Shown: positions 1-7,840, numbered from the stretch's first letter. The stretch: DNA of 64,000 nt from Mesorhizobium amorphae CCNWGS0123 (GCF_001686985.1 NZ_CP015318.1:3284001-3348000); one strand, 5' to 3'. Numbers and translations: made by a program. Notes: generated from the letters alone by a model not told the origin.

Positions 1-236
1 TCGTCGTTACCGCGCAGGATCTGGCGCAGATGCGGCGCGAGCGGTGGACCGATGCCGGCCAGGAGCGGCTGCAACACTTGCGCTACCGGCCAATTGATGT
101 CCTGAAGCCATTCGAGAAGCTGCGGCAGGATCGGCTCGATTGCTGGATAGCCGAGCGCCGTCAGGGCAGAGGCCTTGTCGGTATCGAGCTTGTCGACAGG
201 CACCAGATCCGCCAGGTTTTGTTCAAACGAGTTCAC
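1..236 (-). CDS. DUF5071-like protein, 3' end cut by window edge
   Basis: Reading the minus strand from a GTG at 236 gives an open frame that runs off the left edge (about 78 residues). It contains LGYPAIEPILPQLLEWLQD and INWPVAQVL, a pattern I recognise from DUF5071 (HEAT-like, function unknown). The C-terminus lies outside the window. It is followed on the same strand, after a 40-bp gap, by the HigA-like gene, so the two could be co-oriented but independent. The family call rests on motif memory only. Confidence 0.6.
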   Translation of the reverse strand, partial: MNSFEQNLADLVPVDKLDTDKASALTALGYPAIEPILPQLLEWLQDINWPVAQVLQPLLAGIGPPLAPHLRQILRGND

Positions 237-276
237 CGGGCAATCCTACCGTCGGCATCGGAGCAAACAGGTCGAC

Positions 277-699
277 CTAACGCCCTCTTGCAGCCACGCC
301 GGCCTTTTTCGCCTCTCCATCACCTGCAAGGTGGTAAGGCTGGATAAGCACCTCCGCAGGGATGCGCCAGTTCTTGTGAATCCGGTGCGCCATGTCCATC
401 GTCAGCAAGCGCTTCCTGTTCAGGATTTCCGAGGCCCGGGACGCCGATCCGATGATCTCGGCGAGGGCCAGTTGCTTGAGCCCCGCCATTTCCATGTGGG
501 CGCGAATGGCTGTGACCGGGTCGAGTGTCTCGATCGGGTAGTGCCTGGCCTCATAGGCCTCGATCAGATCGGCCAGCACGTCGAAGCGATCGCCATCGGG
601 AGAGCCGACCTCGGGCTCGTTCTCGAAGTATTTGGTGATCTCCGCGATGGCCCAATCATAGTCGTCTTCGGTTTTAAGAGGGCGAATGTTTTCCATCAC
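277..699 (-). CDS. higA: HigA-family antitoxin
   Basis: A 140-residue protein with an N-terminal acidic segment (ENIRPLKTEDDYDWAI) and a C-terminal Xre-type helix-turn-helix around residues 70-120, including LKQLALAEIIGSASRASEIL. This layout is that of HigA antitoxins, which neutralise the HigB RNase and repress their own promoter. The start overlaps the 3' end of the upstream higB-like frame by 4 bases (ATGA type), the usual toxin-first order of higBA. Length is normal for the family. Function is inferred from family and context. Confidence 0.85.
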   Translation of the reverse strand: MMENIRPLKTEDDYDWAIAEITKYFENEPEVGSPDGDRFDVLADLIEAYEARHYPIETLDPVTAIRAHMEMAGLKQLALAEIIGSASRASEILNRKRLLTMDMAHRIHKNWRIPAEVLIQPYHLAGDGEAKKAGVAARGR

Positions 700-944
700 A
701 CTGTCTCCGCATCGATCCTGTCGTACTCGGCGTGGGTGCCGACGAATTTGATCAGCACCCGCTTGTAGGTATTGCTGACATGCACGATGACCCGATATTT
801 GTTGCCGGCGATGTCGAAGATCGCGCGGTTGTCGCCTACGAAATCCACATTCGCACCGGGAACAAGGGGAAAGTTCCCAAAATGGGAAACCGTTGCGGCT
901 TTGGCGGACGCTAAGGGCTTATGCGACCCGTCCGGCGCGGGCAC
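696..944 (-). CDS. higB: HigB-family toxin, N-terminus apparently missing
   Basis: The 82-residue product contains the HigB core: NRAIFDIAGNKYRVIVHV, then VLIKFVGTHAEYDRID. HigB proteins cleave mRNA in association with ribosomes. Full-length family members usually carry about 12-15 more N-terminal residues. Here the only start is a GTG at 944, and an in-frame TAG at 957-959, which is the stop of the next gene upstream, blocks any extension. The toxin is therefore probably 5'-truncated and may be inactive, while the antitoxin is intact. Confidence 0.7.
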   Translation of the reverse strand: MPAPDGSHKPLASAKAATVSHFGNFPLVPGANVDFVGDNRAIFDIAGNKYRVIVHVSNTYKRVLIKFVGTHAEYDRIDAETV

Positions 945-956
945 CGCGCGCGGAAA

Positions 957-1145
957 CTACTTCTTGCGCCGGCCGCCGGAAGCCTTCGCCATGCTCACCG
1001 AACCTTGCGCCTCGCGCATCATCCTCAGCGCTTCGTCCCTGGTCAGCCCGCATTTGCGCGCAAAATAGCTCGCCTCCTCATAGGCTTCCGCCTGGGAGAC
1101 CGCCGATATGCCGGAAGCTGCCGGCTTGGATTTCTTCTTGGCCAT
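957..1145 (-). CDS. Small DUF3606-like protein
   Basis: A 62-residue basic protein beginning MAKKKSKPAASG, with the central segment AYEEASYFARKCGLTRDEAL followed by a lysine-rich tail. The middle resembles the small DUF3606 family of rhizobia, whose function is unknown. It ends in the same reading frame as the truncated higB, separated from it by a single stop codon. An AT-rich stretch upstream at 1170-1200 could hold its promoter. The start was chosen as the only ATG. Confidence 0.55.
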   Translation of the reverse strand: MAKKKSKPAASGISAVSQAEAYEEASYFARKCGLTRDEALRMMREAQGSVSMAKASGGRRKK

Positions 1146-1200
1146 CGCATCGTCAACGCTGAATCATTTTAGTCAGCTAATATAGTATCATTGTTTGCCA

Positions 1201-1344
1201 ATGCAAAAGGCGGAGATTGTGATGCCTGATGGCGGGCAGGGCCATCCGGCGGGCCCTGCCGGTGATCAGCGCCAGGCGTTTCCGGCGCCGCCTGGACCTC
1301 CGCCGGACACCGGCGCCGGCAGCCCATCCTTGAAGGCCCATTGA
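1201..1344 (+). CDS. Possible 47-residue proline/glycine-rich ORF
   Basis: An ATG at 1201 opens a short frame rich in Pro, Gly and Ala, ending at TGA 1342-1344. There is no convincing ribosome binding site and no domain I recognise. It fills most of the gap between the small basic protein and the SPW gene. It may be a real small protein or chance; I favour chance. Confidence 0.2.
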   Translation: MQKAEIVMPDGGQGHPAGPAGDQRQAFPAPPGPPPDTGAGSPSLKAH

Positions 1345-1423
1345 AGCGTAATTATATCAATGACTAAGCGTGCGGTGCACGCGAAACGCAGTGCTTTTGT
1401 CAAGCTTCTCTATGGAGGTTGTC

Positions 1424-1783
1424 ATGGCAATGAAACTGATGGAAGGAAGAAAGGGCCAGGATTGGATCAATCTGGTCCTTGCGATCTGCCTGTTCATCTC
1501 ACCCTGGATCATCGGCTTTACCGCCGAAACCACGCCTGCGTGGAATGCCTGGGTTGCCGGCTTCGTGCTCGGCGCCCTGGCCCTCGCGACGCTTTCGGCG
1601 TTCGCCGAATGGGAAGAGTGGGCGAACCTCGTTATCGGGCTTTGGCTGATCGTTTCGCCCTGGCTGCTTGGCTTCATGGCCAGCACCAACGCGATGGCGA
1701 CCCATGTCGTCCTCGGCGTGCTGGTGGTTGCCGCGTCGGCCTGGGCGGTCTGGGACTTCCGCCACCCGCACGCGCATGCGTGA
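1424..1783 (+). CDS. SPW-repeat membrane protein
   Basis: A 119-residue protein with four predicted membrane segments arranged as two repeats. Each repeat carries the SPW signature: LFISPWIIGF near residue 22 and LIVSPWLLGF near residue 77. SPW proteins are small integral membrane proteins of unknown function, common in soil bacteria. The ATG at 1424 was chosen because a GGAGG (1414-1418) precedes it at normal spacing; upstream in-frame ATGs lack this. Transcribed alone. Confidence 0.85.
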   Translation: MAMKLMEGRKGQDWINLVLAICLFISPWIIGFTAETTPAWNAWVAGFVLGALALATLSAFAEWEEWANLVIGLWLIVSPWLLGFMASTNAMATHVVLGVLVVAASAWAVWDFRHPHAHA

Positions 1784-1911
1784 CCGGTGACGGCAGGCTA
1801 GGCGGGGCCCGGCGCGGGAGCGGCGGGCTCCTTGGACTATCGGGGCAGGGCTATAACCGGAGCGGCTTCACGAATTGCTGCAACCGGAAACCGTTTCGTG
1901 CATTCTTGGGA

Positions 1912-2076
1912 ATGGCCTCGATGCTCCACTCCGACAACCCGGCAAAATGCTGCTCCTATTGCGGCGGGCGAGACCATGACTACGAGGACTGCCCGAAGCG
2001 CAAGGCCGACGCCGAGAAGGAACAGGCTGCGCGCGAGCCCGGGCCGGCTGCTCGTGTGGAGCCTGGCCTGAACTGA
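1912..2076 (+). CDS. Small CCHC zinc-knuckle-like protein
   Basis: A 54-residue frame containing C-SY-C-GGRD-H-DYED-C, an exact C-x2-C-x4-H-x4-C zinc-knuckle spacing, followed by a charged tail. Zinc knuckles bind single-stranded nucleic acid in retroviral Gag and eukaryotic RNA-binding proteins and are uncommon in bacteria. The start is uncertain (ATG 1912 or 1921) and no strong Shine-Dalgarno is seen. No partner is evident. It could be a small nucleic-acid-binding protein; the motif is certain, the gene is not. Confidence 0.4.
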   Translation: MASMLHSDNPAKCCSYCGGRDHDYEDCPKRKADAEKEQAAREPGPAARVEPGLN

Positions 2077-2137
2077 CCTCCGAACACCGGCCGCAGCCTT
2101 CCTTCGCGCCCCTTGTCCTGCCCGTCCACAGGCGAGA

Positions 2138-2297
2138 GTCGAGGCCCGACTTTTTCTGGGATGGCTTGAAAAACGGGCGTCGAACCGGTCTATAGTCGGG
2201 CGGGGGTACGCGGGTGGCGGATATCGTCTCAATCAGAATCGGTGCGGAGCCTGCCGGGCGGGTCTCGGCAGGACGCCTGCGGTTTTTCGCATTCATG
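2138..2297 (+). repeat. Promoter-leader block, copy 1 of an inverted duplication
   Basis: About 160 bp here is repeated in inverted orientation at 5506-5682. The shared part covers a promoter-like region, the presumed 5' leader and about 28 codons of open frame, and stops just after an ATGGC. Differences within the shared frame fall on all three codon positions, so the block may be conserved more as regulatory sequence than as protein. Confidence 0.8.
2166..2196 (+). promoter_or_regulatory. Putative promoter of the HTTM operon
   Basis: TTGAAA at 2166-2171 and TCTATA at 2189-2194 are 17 bp apart; TATAGT at 2191-2196 is an alternative -10. The same elements at the same spacing occur on the minus strand in the duplicated block (5627-5655), upstream of the glycine-rich gene. 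That conservation supports a real promoter. Confidence 0.5.
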
Positions 2298-2654
2298 GCG
2301 ATCGCCGCATTCATGATCGCCGGTCCGGCGGCGGAGCAGGTCTTCGGGGTGCGAACGGCAGTGCTGCGCTCCTGGACCATGTTCAGTGCGATCGGGCTCG
2401 GTGTGATCGACGCTTCCTTCGAAATCCGTCGGCCCGACGGAACGCTTCTCCCGCTCGACCGGTTCGAGATGCTCGGCGCTCCTCGCGACGGCAGGCTGAA
2501 GCGGATCGAAAGCCGCGACGAACTCGCTTCCGTCATCAAGCGGCTCTGCACGGCCGCCGGGCAGGGCGCCGACATCCGTGTCCGCGCGCGGCAGGCCACG
2601 CGCAGTGGCTGGCAGATTATCCATGCCGATGCCGAAAATGCCTGCGCCGACTGA
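2214..2654 (+). CDS. Membrane-anchored hypothetical protein, first gene of HTTM operon
   Basis: Read from GTG 2214 it is 146 residues with one hydrophobic segment at about residues 23-42, then a soluble domain containing FEIRRPDGTLLPLDRFEML. From the internal ATG at 2295 the protein would be 119 residues and start inside the hydrophobic segment, so I prefer the longer form, but the leader is also part of a duplicated regulatory block. It overlaps the HTTM gene by about 30 bases in another frame, which implies coupling. No family recognised; such proteins accompany HTTM genes. Confidence 0.6.
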   Translation: MADIVSIRIGAEPAGRVSAGRLRFFAFMAIAAFMIAGPAAEQVFGVRTAVLRSWTMFSAIGLGVIDASFEIRRPDGTLLPLDRFEMLGAPRDGRLKRIESRDELASVIKRLCTAAGQGADIRVRARQATRSGWQIIHADAENACAD

Positions 2655-3546
2655 CGCCATCGCTGACTGGCCCGGCTGGCGTCTGATGCACGCTGTTGCC
2701 GCGCGGTTCGTCGACTGGGCGGCCTATACGGAGGGCTCGTCGCGTTCGTCCGCGCTGGTCCGCATCGGCCTGGCGATGCTGTTCTGGTCGCGTTGGGCGG
2801 GCGAGTTGCTGCTCTACAGGGACCAATCGCCAGTCGGCCTGTTTCTGGCCGTCAACTTCTTCGTCGCCACAGCGCTGCTCTTCGTTGGCTATCATAGCCG
2901 CATCGCCGCCGTCTGGGCGGGCTTGGTCGGGCTGGCGATGTACTATTATTTCGGCCACCAGCTTGGTCGCGAGCCCTGGACTCACCATCATATCTATTTG
3001 CTTGCCGTCGCAGCACTTCTGATCGCGCTCACCCCCTGCGGCCGCTCCTATTCGCTGGACCGCTACCTGGCGGTGATGCGCGCCGGGCGCACGGGCGTTG
3101 CGCCGCCGGTGGAACGCGGCAATCTGTGGGGGTTGCGGCTGATCGTGGTGCAGCTCTCGGTACTCTATTTCTTCTCCGCCTTCGACAAGTCGAACTACGC
3201 CTTTCTCAGCGGCGCGCGGATCGAGCAGATATTCCTCTGGTACTACGCGGGTTCGGACTATCCAGCGATCCCCGGCCTTGCCTGGCTCGCCACGATCGTG
3301 TCCTTCGCCGTGGTCGCGCTCGAATATTGCCTTGCCTTTGGCCTGCCGTTTCGTCGGACAAGGCGCTATCTGGTCGTGCCGGGCCTGGCCTTTCACGCCA
3401 TCATCTATCTGACGCTGCCGGTCTATACGTTCAGCGCCACCATGGCGTTGCTTTATCTTGCCTATTTCGATGCGGATGCCGTCGACAAGATCATCGCGCG
3501 GCTGCAGGGGAACGGATTGGCAGGGACTGCCAGGGGAATGTCGTGA
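2623..3546 (+). CDS. HTTM-domain membrane protein
   Basis: About 307 residues with multiple membrane helices. It has the HTTM (vitamin-K-dependent gamma-carboxylase-like) character: SSALVRIGLAMLFWSRW near the N-terminus, REPWTHHHIYLLAVAALL in the middle and VVQLSVLYFFSAFDKSNY in the C-terminal half. HTTM proteins are widespread in bacteria and their substrates are unknown. The start may be ATG 2623, 2629 or 2638, all within the end of the preceding gene. The stop overlaps the GTG start of the secreted protein downstream (GTGA), so the three genes form one operon. Confidence 0.8.
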   Translation: MPMPKMPAPTDAIADWPGWRLMHAVAARFVDWAAYTEGSSRSSALVRIGLAMLFWSRWAGELLLYRDQSPVGLFLAVNFFVATALLFVGYHSRIAAVWAGLVGLAMYYYFGHQLGREPWTHHHIYLLAVAALLIALTPCGRSYSLDRYLAVMRAGRTGVAPPVERGNLWGLRLIVVQLSVLYFFSAFDKSNYAFLSGARIEQIFLWYYAGSDYPAIPGLAWLATIVSFAVVALEYCLAFGLPFRRTRRYLVVPGLAFHAIIYLTLPVYTFSATMALLYLAYFDADAVDKIIARLQGNGLAGTARGMS

Positions 3547-4703
3547 AGCGCGGTTTGTTGTTTTCCTCCGTCGTCGCGGCGGCAATCGGTCTGGCCATGT
3601 TCTGCGGCGCGGCGCGAGCCGGCAGCGCGAAGGACTATTATCCCAGGCGCGCATGGGGCTCCTTCAACGGTGGCCAGATGAACACGTCGGTCCTCGTGTT
3701 CCGCGACCTCAACAGGAATGGGGTCTACGATCTCGGCGACCGGCCGATGCCGCATGTGGCCGTCGAACTCGGCAAGCCGAATGGCAACACCGTCATGAAA
3801 TGGACCAATGTCAGCGGTTTTGCCAATTTCCGGATGTCGGTTATCCAGCGCGATCTCGAGGTTGTCGATCCCGGACATTACTCATTCCGGGTCGTGCCTC
3901 CGCCAGGCTGGTCCGTCACCACGGGGAACGCGTCGCAGGAAAGCGATTATGTTGTTTCACCTGGCTCGCCAGGCGACATGATCGCAATGCGTACGACGCA
4001 CCCGGTCGGGCTTGCGGCAGATCTGACGATCAGCGGGGCGGTCACCGCCGGGTCGCGCATTTCCCTCACAGGGCCGGACGGAGCAACTGCCGCCGCCAAG
4101 GTCGACCCGGATGGGCGCTTCAGCGTACCCGCGACATCAGGCGAATGGCTGGTCGACGTTTCGACCGACGGGGCGACGCAGCGGCGCAAAGTTGTGGTCG
4201 GCTCGGCGCCGGTCGTGCTCTCCGCGTCTTCGGACAAAGGCGCCGAGGAGCCGCTGCCCAATCGGCATGTCGTCGGCTTCGACGACCTGCTGACGACGTC
4301 GGGCGTGTTCGAAGTTCCGTCCGGCTATGGCGGGCTCGACTGGTACAATCTCGTTGCCATGCACCAGCGCTTCACCGACGGCCCGGGCTACATCAACACC
4401 ACCATGTCGGGCGAATTCATCGCCTACAACAGCTCGGGACACCCTGCGCAGGTGTTCAGCGACAAGCCGTTCGATTTCGCGGGCGCCTATTTCGGCGCCG
4501 GCTGGAACGACGCGGAGGGCGAGACGCTTGTTCTCAAGGCTTGGCGGGGCGACCAGCCCGTATATGAGGATTCGGTTGTGCTGTCCGCGAGCGGCCCGGT
4601 CTATTTCGCGGCCGACTACATGCGCATCACGCGGCTCGAGATACGGACACAGCACCACTGGCAGGCCGCGATCGACAATTTCGCCTACCGCACCGGTCCG
4701 TAG
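3543..4703 (+). CDS. Secreted protein with SdrD B-like domain
   Basis: 386 residues from GTG 3543, which overlaps the HTTM stop. It begins with a signal peptide (KRGLLFSSVVAAAIGLAMF, cleavage near AARA). An SdrD B-like or collagen-binding-type repeat follows at about residues 45-120, with the calcium-loop pattern FRDLNRNGVYDLGDRPMP. The C-terminal half (about 230-385) starts GFDDLLTTSGVFEVP and has a beta-sandwich look. It is probably an exported surface or periplasmic protein, and may be the partner or substrate of the HTTM protein. That link is inference from the operon. Confidence 0.75.
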   Translation: MKRGLLFSSVVAAAIGLAMFCGAARAGSAKDYYPRRAWGSFNGGQMNTSVLVFRDLNRNGVYDLGDRPMPHVAVELGKPNGNTVMKWTNVSGFANFRMSVIQRDLEVVDPGHYSFRVVPPPGWSVTTGNASQESDYVVSPGSPGDMIAMRTTHPVGLAADLTISGAVTAGSRISLTGPDGATAAAKVDPDGRFSVPATSGEWLVDVSTDGATQRRKVVVGSAPVVLSASSDKGAEEPLPNRHVVGFDDLLTTSGVFEVPSGYGGLDWYNLVAMHQRFTDGPGYINTTMSGEFIAYNSSGHPAQVFSDKPFDFAGAYFGAGWNDAEGETLVLKAWRGDQPVYEDSVVLSASGPVYFAADYMRITRLEIRTQHHWQAAIDNFAYRTGP

Positions 4704-4826
4704 CGCGGTCCATGCAGCAAGCTGACGCTGCATTCCGACCGTCGCCGGTGGTTTTGAAGCGGCCTAATGCCTGTCGCCCAAAAGTGCGCAGCGGTTTTGG
4801 GAGAACGACATGCATAAAAACAAAGA

Positions 4827-4872
4827 CTTAAAGCGCGTCGCCTGAATCCACTTCAGCGCGACGCGCTTTAAG
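4827..4872. terminator. Long palindrome between convergent genes
   Basis: Perfect 15-bp arms, CTTAAAGCGCGTCGC at 4827-4841 and its complement at 4858-4872, with a further inner CTGAA/TTCAG pairing. It lies between the secreted-protein gene and the convergent glycine-rich gene, so it can act as a bidirectional terminator. It also resembles dispersed intergenic palindromes of Rhizobiales. There is no long T-run. Confidence 0.55.
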
Positions 4873-4883
4873 GTCAAGCCGCG

Positions 4884-5510
4884 TCAGCAAGATCTCTGGG
4901 AGGTCCCGCAGGGGCGGCCACTATCCGAATGGCCGGTGCTGTCGTGATGGCTGTGGCTGCCGCCATTGCCGCCGGAGCTTCCATTTCCGCCAGAGCTGCC
5001 ATTGCCGCCAGAGCTGCCGTTTCCGCCTGAGCTGCCGTTGCCGCCGGCGCCGCCATTTCCGGCACCACCGTCGCCGCCATTTCCACCGGCGCCGCCATTG
5101 CCGCCATTTCCGGCGCCACCGTTGCCGCCATTGCCACCGTTGCCGCCATTTCCACCGGCGCCGCCATTGCCGCCATTTCCGGCGCCGCCGTCGCCGCCAT
5201 TTCCACCGGCGCCGCCATTGCCGCCATTTCCGGCACCACCGTTGCCACCATTGCCACCGTTGCCGCCATTTCCTCCGGCGTCGCCACCATTGCCACCGTT
5301 GCCGCCTGCGACTTGCGCCAGAAGAGCGCGCTTGCCCCTCTGCATTTGGGCTGTCGAACCTATCGACCGGTCGAATCCGTCTAGCCGCTCCGGCAAGACC
5401 GACGCCGCGCGGGTTGCCACAGGCAGCAGCATGGTCGACGCGAGCAGCGCCGCCGCCAGAATACTCCTGAACCGTGGGAAGGAACGGCGCGCGACATTGG
5501 CATTCGCCAT
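4884..5510 (-). CDS. Secreted glycine/asparagine-rich repeat protein
   Basis: From ATG 5510 the product is 208 residues: a signal peptide (FRSILAAALLASTMLLPVA, cleavage near TRA), a short linker with LPERLDGFDRS, then about 110 residues of tandem GGNGG, GGAG and GNGGNG units, and a short His/Ser tail. Such proteins are exported and often surface-associated; PGRS-like and glycine-rich adhesins are analogies only. A longer frame from GTG 5591 exists but would put a duplicated leader ahead of the signal peptide. The repeat array (about 4960-5310) is prone to length change. Confidence 0.65.
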   Translation of the reverse strand: MANANVARRSFPRFRSILAAALLASTMLLPVATRAASVLPERLDGFDRSIGSTAQMQRGKRALLAQVAGGNGGNGGDAGGNGGNGGNGGNGGAGNGGNGGAGGNGGDGGAGNGGNGGAGGNGGNGGNGGNGGAGNGGNGGAGGNGGDGGAGNGGAGGNGSSGGNGSSGGNGSSGGNGSSGGNGGSHSHHDSTGHSDSGRPCGTSQRSC

Positions 5511-5682
5511 GAATGCGAAAAACCCTAGGCGTCCTGCCGACAGCCGCCAGGCCGGCTCCGCACCGGTTCTGATTGAGACGATATCCACCACCCGCGTACC
5601 CCCGTCGCGCGTATCCCCATCCCGACTATAGACCGATTCAACGCCCGTCCTTCAACCATCCCAAAAAAAGTCAGGGCTCGAC
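5506..5682 (-). repeat. Promoter-leader block, copy 2 (inverted)
   Basis: Inverted copy of the block at 2138-2297, feeding the glycine-rich gene. Compared with copy 1 it has about 16 extra bases between the -10 region and the GTG, apparently a local duplication around GGGGTACGCG. Homology ends just inside the ATG at 5510. Confidence 0.8.
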
Positions 5683-5687
5683 GCGCC

Positions 5688-6158
5688 TCATCTCCTCAGC
5701 GCATGCCCGACCGCATCGGCGAACGAGATATCGCCCTTGATCTCGCGCATCGCCATCGAGGTGATCGTGCGGCGCACGCCGGGCAGGCGGCTGAGCTCTT
5801 CGCGCAGCATCCTGTCCAGCGCCATCATGTCGACGGTCACGATCTGCAGCAGATAGTCGGCCTCGCCGGTCGTGGCGTGGCAGCGGCGGATCAGCGGATG
5901 GTTTTTCACCGCCGCCTCGAAGGCGTCCGACACCTCGAAGTCGATCGACACCTGGATGAAGGCCTCGATGCCGAAGCCGATGCGCGCCGGATCGATGCGG
6001 GTCGAGTAGCCGCGGATGATGCCGGCGTCCTCCAGCGCCTTGACCCGCTTCCAGCACGGCGTCTTGCTCAGGCCCACCTCGTCGGCAAGCACGGCAAAGG
6101 AGATTCGCGCATCCCGCTCCAGCGCCGCGACGATCCTTCGGTCGAGAGCATCCAGCAC
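5688..6158 (-). CDS. Lrp/AsnC-family transcriptional regulator
   Basis: 156 residues with the family layout: N-terminal winged HTH (LDRRIVAALERDARISFAVL, then LSKTPCWKRVKALEDAGII), a hinge, and a C-terminal RAM ligand-binding domain (about 70-145; CHATTGEADYLLQIV). It is divergent from kynA with 156 bp between them. The position and family suggest it senses tryptophan or kynurenine and controls kynA, as KynR-type Lrp regulators do in other proteobacteria; the ligand is inferred. Confidence 0.9.
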   Translation of the reverse strand: MLDALDRRIVAALERDARISFAVLADEVGLSKTPCWKRVKALEDAGIIRGYSTRIDPARIGFGIEAFIQVSIDFEVSDAFEAAVKNHPLIRRCHATTGEADYLLQIVTVDMMALDRMLREELSRLPGVRRTITSMAMREIKGDISFADAVGHALRR

Positions 6159-6186
6159 AGATCGTTCTCCCAGTTTTCAAAACAGG

Positions 6187-6240
6187 CGAACATCGTACTC
6201 CATTTCTTCTTATTCGGATAACAGAAAGGAACAATGTTCG
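6187..6240. promoter_or_regulatory. Possible Lrp-type operator between lrp and kynA
   Basis: CGAACATCGT at 6187-6196 and ACAATGTTCG at 6231-6240 form an inverted repeat with one mismatch, separated by an AT-richer 34-bp spacer. Lrp proteins bind spaced, imperfect, AT-rich sites. The location in the divergent intergenic region fits control of both genes; binding is inferred. Confidence 0.45.
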
Positions 6241-6314
6241 AGCCGAAAGCGTCTATCATGGCGACCTGAACCGAATGGATGCCCCGAGCCGGAGGCCGGG
6301 CAGGGGAGAACACC

Positions 6315-7067
6315 ATGCACAAGCCCGATTATCATGCCCGCATCGAAGCGCCGGAGATGCGCGACTACGGCGTCTACCTGCAATGCGACAAGCTTCTGCA
6401 ATGCCAGAAGCCGCTGGCCGAAATGGTCAATGCCGACGAGCTGCAGTTCCAGATCGTGCACCAGGTCGAGGAGCTGTGGATGAAGCTCATCGCCTACACG
6501 CTAGTCGATGTCCTCGACTATCTGGAGAGAGAGGACACCCACCGCATCGTCACGCTGATGGGCAGGGTGCACCGTCTCATGCGCATGATGACGGCGCAGC
6601 TCGACCTGCTCGAGACCATGTCGCCCAAGGAGTACCAGCAGATCCGCCTGCAGCTCGGCAATGGCAGCGGCCAGGAATCGCCGGGCTTCAAGCTCATCTT
6701 GCGCCTGCCGCCGGACCTCTGGCGGGCCTTCAAAGCTTCATACCTCGACGGCCGTGGGCTGACGGTCGAGGACGTCTACGATGCCCATTACGACCATGGC
6801 GACGCCTATGTCGTTGCCGAGGCGCTGATCGAGTTCGACGAGCTGTTCCAGAAATTCCGCGCCAACCACCTCTACCTCATCCACCGCTCGATCGGGCTCG
6901 GCTCGAAATCGCTGAAGGGCCGGCCGGTCGAAATGCTGGAAGGCGGCGCCCGCCACCGCTTCTTCCCCGAGCTCTGGGACATACGCTGCGACATGACCGA
7001 CCGCTGGGGCGCGGAGTACGGCAGGGTGAGGGACTCGATCAGCCACCCGGAGGCGAAGGCGGGGTAG
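6315..7067 (+). CDS. kynA: Tryptophan 2,3-dioxygenase
   Basis: 250 residues covering the heme dioxygenase fold. Recognisable segments are ELQFQIVHQVEELWMKL (about 35-51), VHRLMRMMTAQLDLLETMS, and RNA-like FRANHLYLIHRSIG in the C-terminal half. The enzyme opens the indole ring of L-tryptophan with O2 to give N-formylkynurenine, the first step of the kynurenine pathway. ATG 6315 is preceded by AGGGGAGAA at good spacing. No kynurenine formamidase or kynureninase is seen adjacent. Confidence 0.93.
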   Translation: MHKPDYHARIEAPEMRDYGVYLQCDKLLQCQKPLAEMVNADELQFQIVHQVEELWMKLIAYTLVDVLDYLEREDTHRIVTLMGRVHRLMRMMTAQLDLLETMSPKEYQQIRLQLGNGSGQESPGFKLILRLPPDLWRAFKASYLDGRGLTVEDVYDAHYDHGDAYVVAEALIEFDELFQKFRANHLYLIHRSIGLGSKSLKGRPVEMLEGGARHRFFPELWDIRCDMTDRWGAEYGRVRDSISHPEAKAG

Positions 7068-7076
7068 GGGCTAGCT

Positions 7077-7300
7077 TGGGTTCCTCGCCCCGCGCGAAGC
7101 GGGAGGGTCCGAAGGACGGGCGAGACCCATGGCTCGCCCCGGCAAGGTGGCCGCGAAGCGGCCGGAGAGGGGCCTTCGTAAGGCGCCAGGGCCTGACACG
7201 TTCCCAACTGCTTCATTTTGCTACCGTCGGCGCAATCCCCCTCTCCGTCGCGGCTTCGCCGCGCCACCTCTCCCCCGCTCTGCGGGGGCGAGGAACTAGG
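7077..7300. repeat. Intergenic palindromic repeat region
   Basis: The 320-bp gap between kynA and doxX holds two GC-rich palindromic elements. The first shares GGTTCCTCGCCCCGCGCGAA with 16218-16245. The second (about 7219-7300, with CGCGGCTTCGCCGCG and CCCCCGCTCTGCGGGGG) resembles those at 14118-14353. No gene seen here. Confidence 0.6.
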
Positions 7301-7387
7301 CTTCGCCAAAACAAATTTCCCCACCCCTGTCGGAACCACCGCCCGTCCTCCGTCCTTGAGGCATAACCGCAAAACCCGGAGGACATC

Positions 7388-7810
7388 ATGGAAACCACCC
7401 AATCGACCTGGCAGACCGCTGCCATCCTCATTGCCCGCCTGATCTTTGCCGCCAGTTTCGCGATGGGGGTGGCCTTCAAGTTCATGGACATGGGCATGAC
7501 CGCCGGCTACATCGCCGCCGCCGGCTTCCCGTTCCCGCTGTTTCTGGCCTGGTGCGCCGCGATCCTCGAAACGCTGCTGGTGATCGCCTTCCTGACCGGC
7601 GCGTTCCTGACGCCGGCAGCGCTGATCGGCGCGGTTTACGTGGTCTTCCTCGGCTTTGCCTTCCACGGCCCGTCGCATTGGGCCGGCAACCAGGCCGAGT
7701 TCGGCGCCTTCATGTCTCATTTCCCGTTCGCCGCCGGCCTGCTTTACGCCGCCGTGCATGGACCGGGCAGCGTGCTGGCACTGCGCCAGGGCTGGCCGGG
7801 CAGGGCGTGA
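7388..7810 (+). CDS. DoxX-family membrane protein
   Basis: 140 residues with four membrane segments. The pattern of the DoxX family is visible: LIARLIFAASFAMGVAFKFM at the N-terminus and then FPLFLAWCAAILETLLVI. DoxX-like proteins are small inner-membrane proteins linked to redox or thiol homeostasis; the exact role here is unknown. CGGAGGACATC precedes ATG 7388. Monocistronic by position. Confidence 0.85.
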   Translation: METTQSTWQTAAILIARLIFAASFAMGVAFKFMDMGMTAGYIAAAGFPFPLFLAWCAAILETLLVIAFLTGAFLTPAALIGAVYVVFLGFAFHGPSHWAGNQAEFGAFMSHFPFAAGLLYAAVHGPGSVLALRQGWPGRA

Positions 7811-7840
7811 GGAGCCCGCATCGGAAAGGCGGGACGGGCC

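Noticed and set aside
4966..5631. Plus-strand proline-rich frame opposite the glycine-rich gene
   Set aside because: It is the antisense of Gly codons; the minus strand has a signal peptide and promoter, so the plus frame is a shadow.
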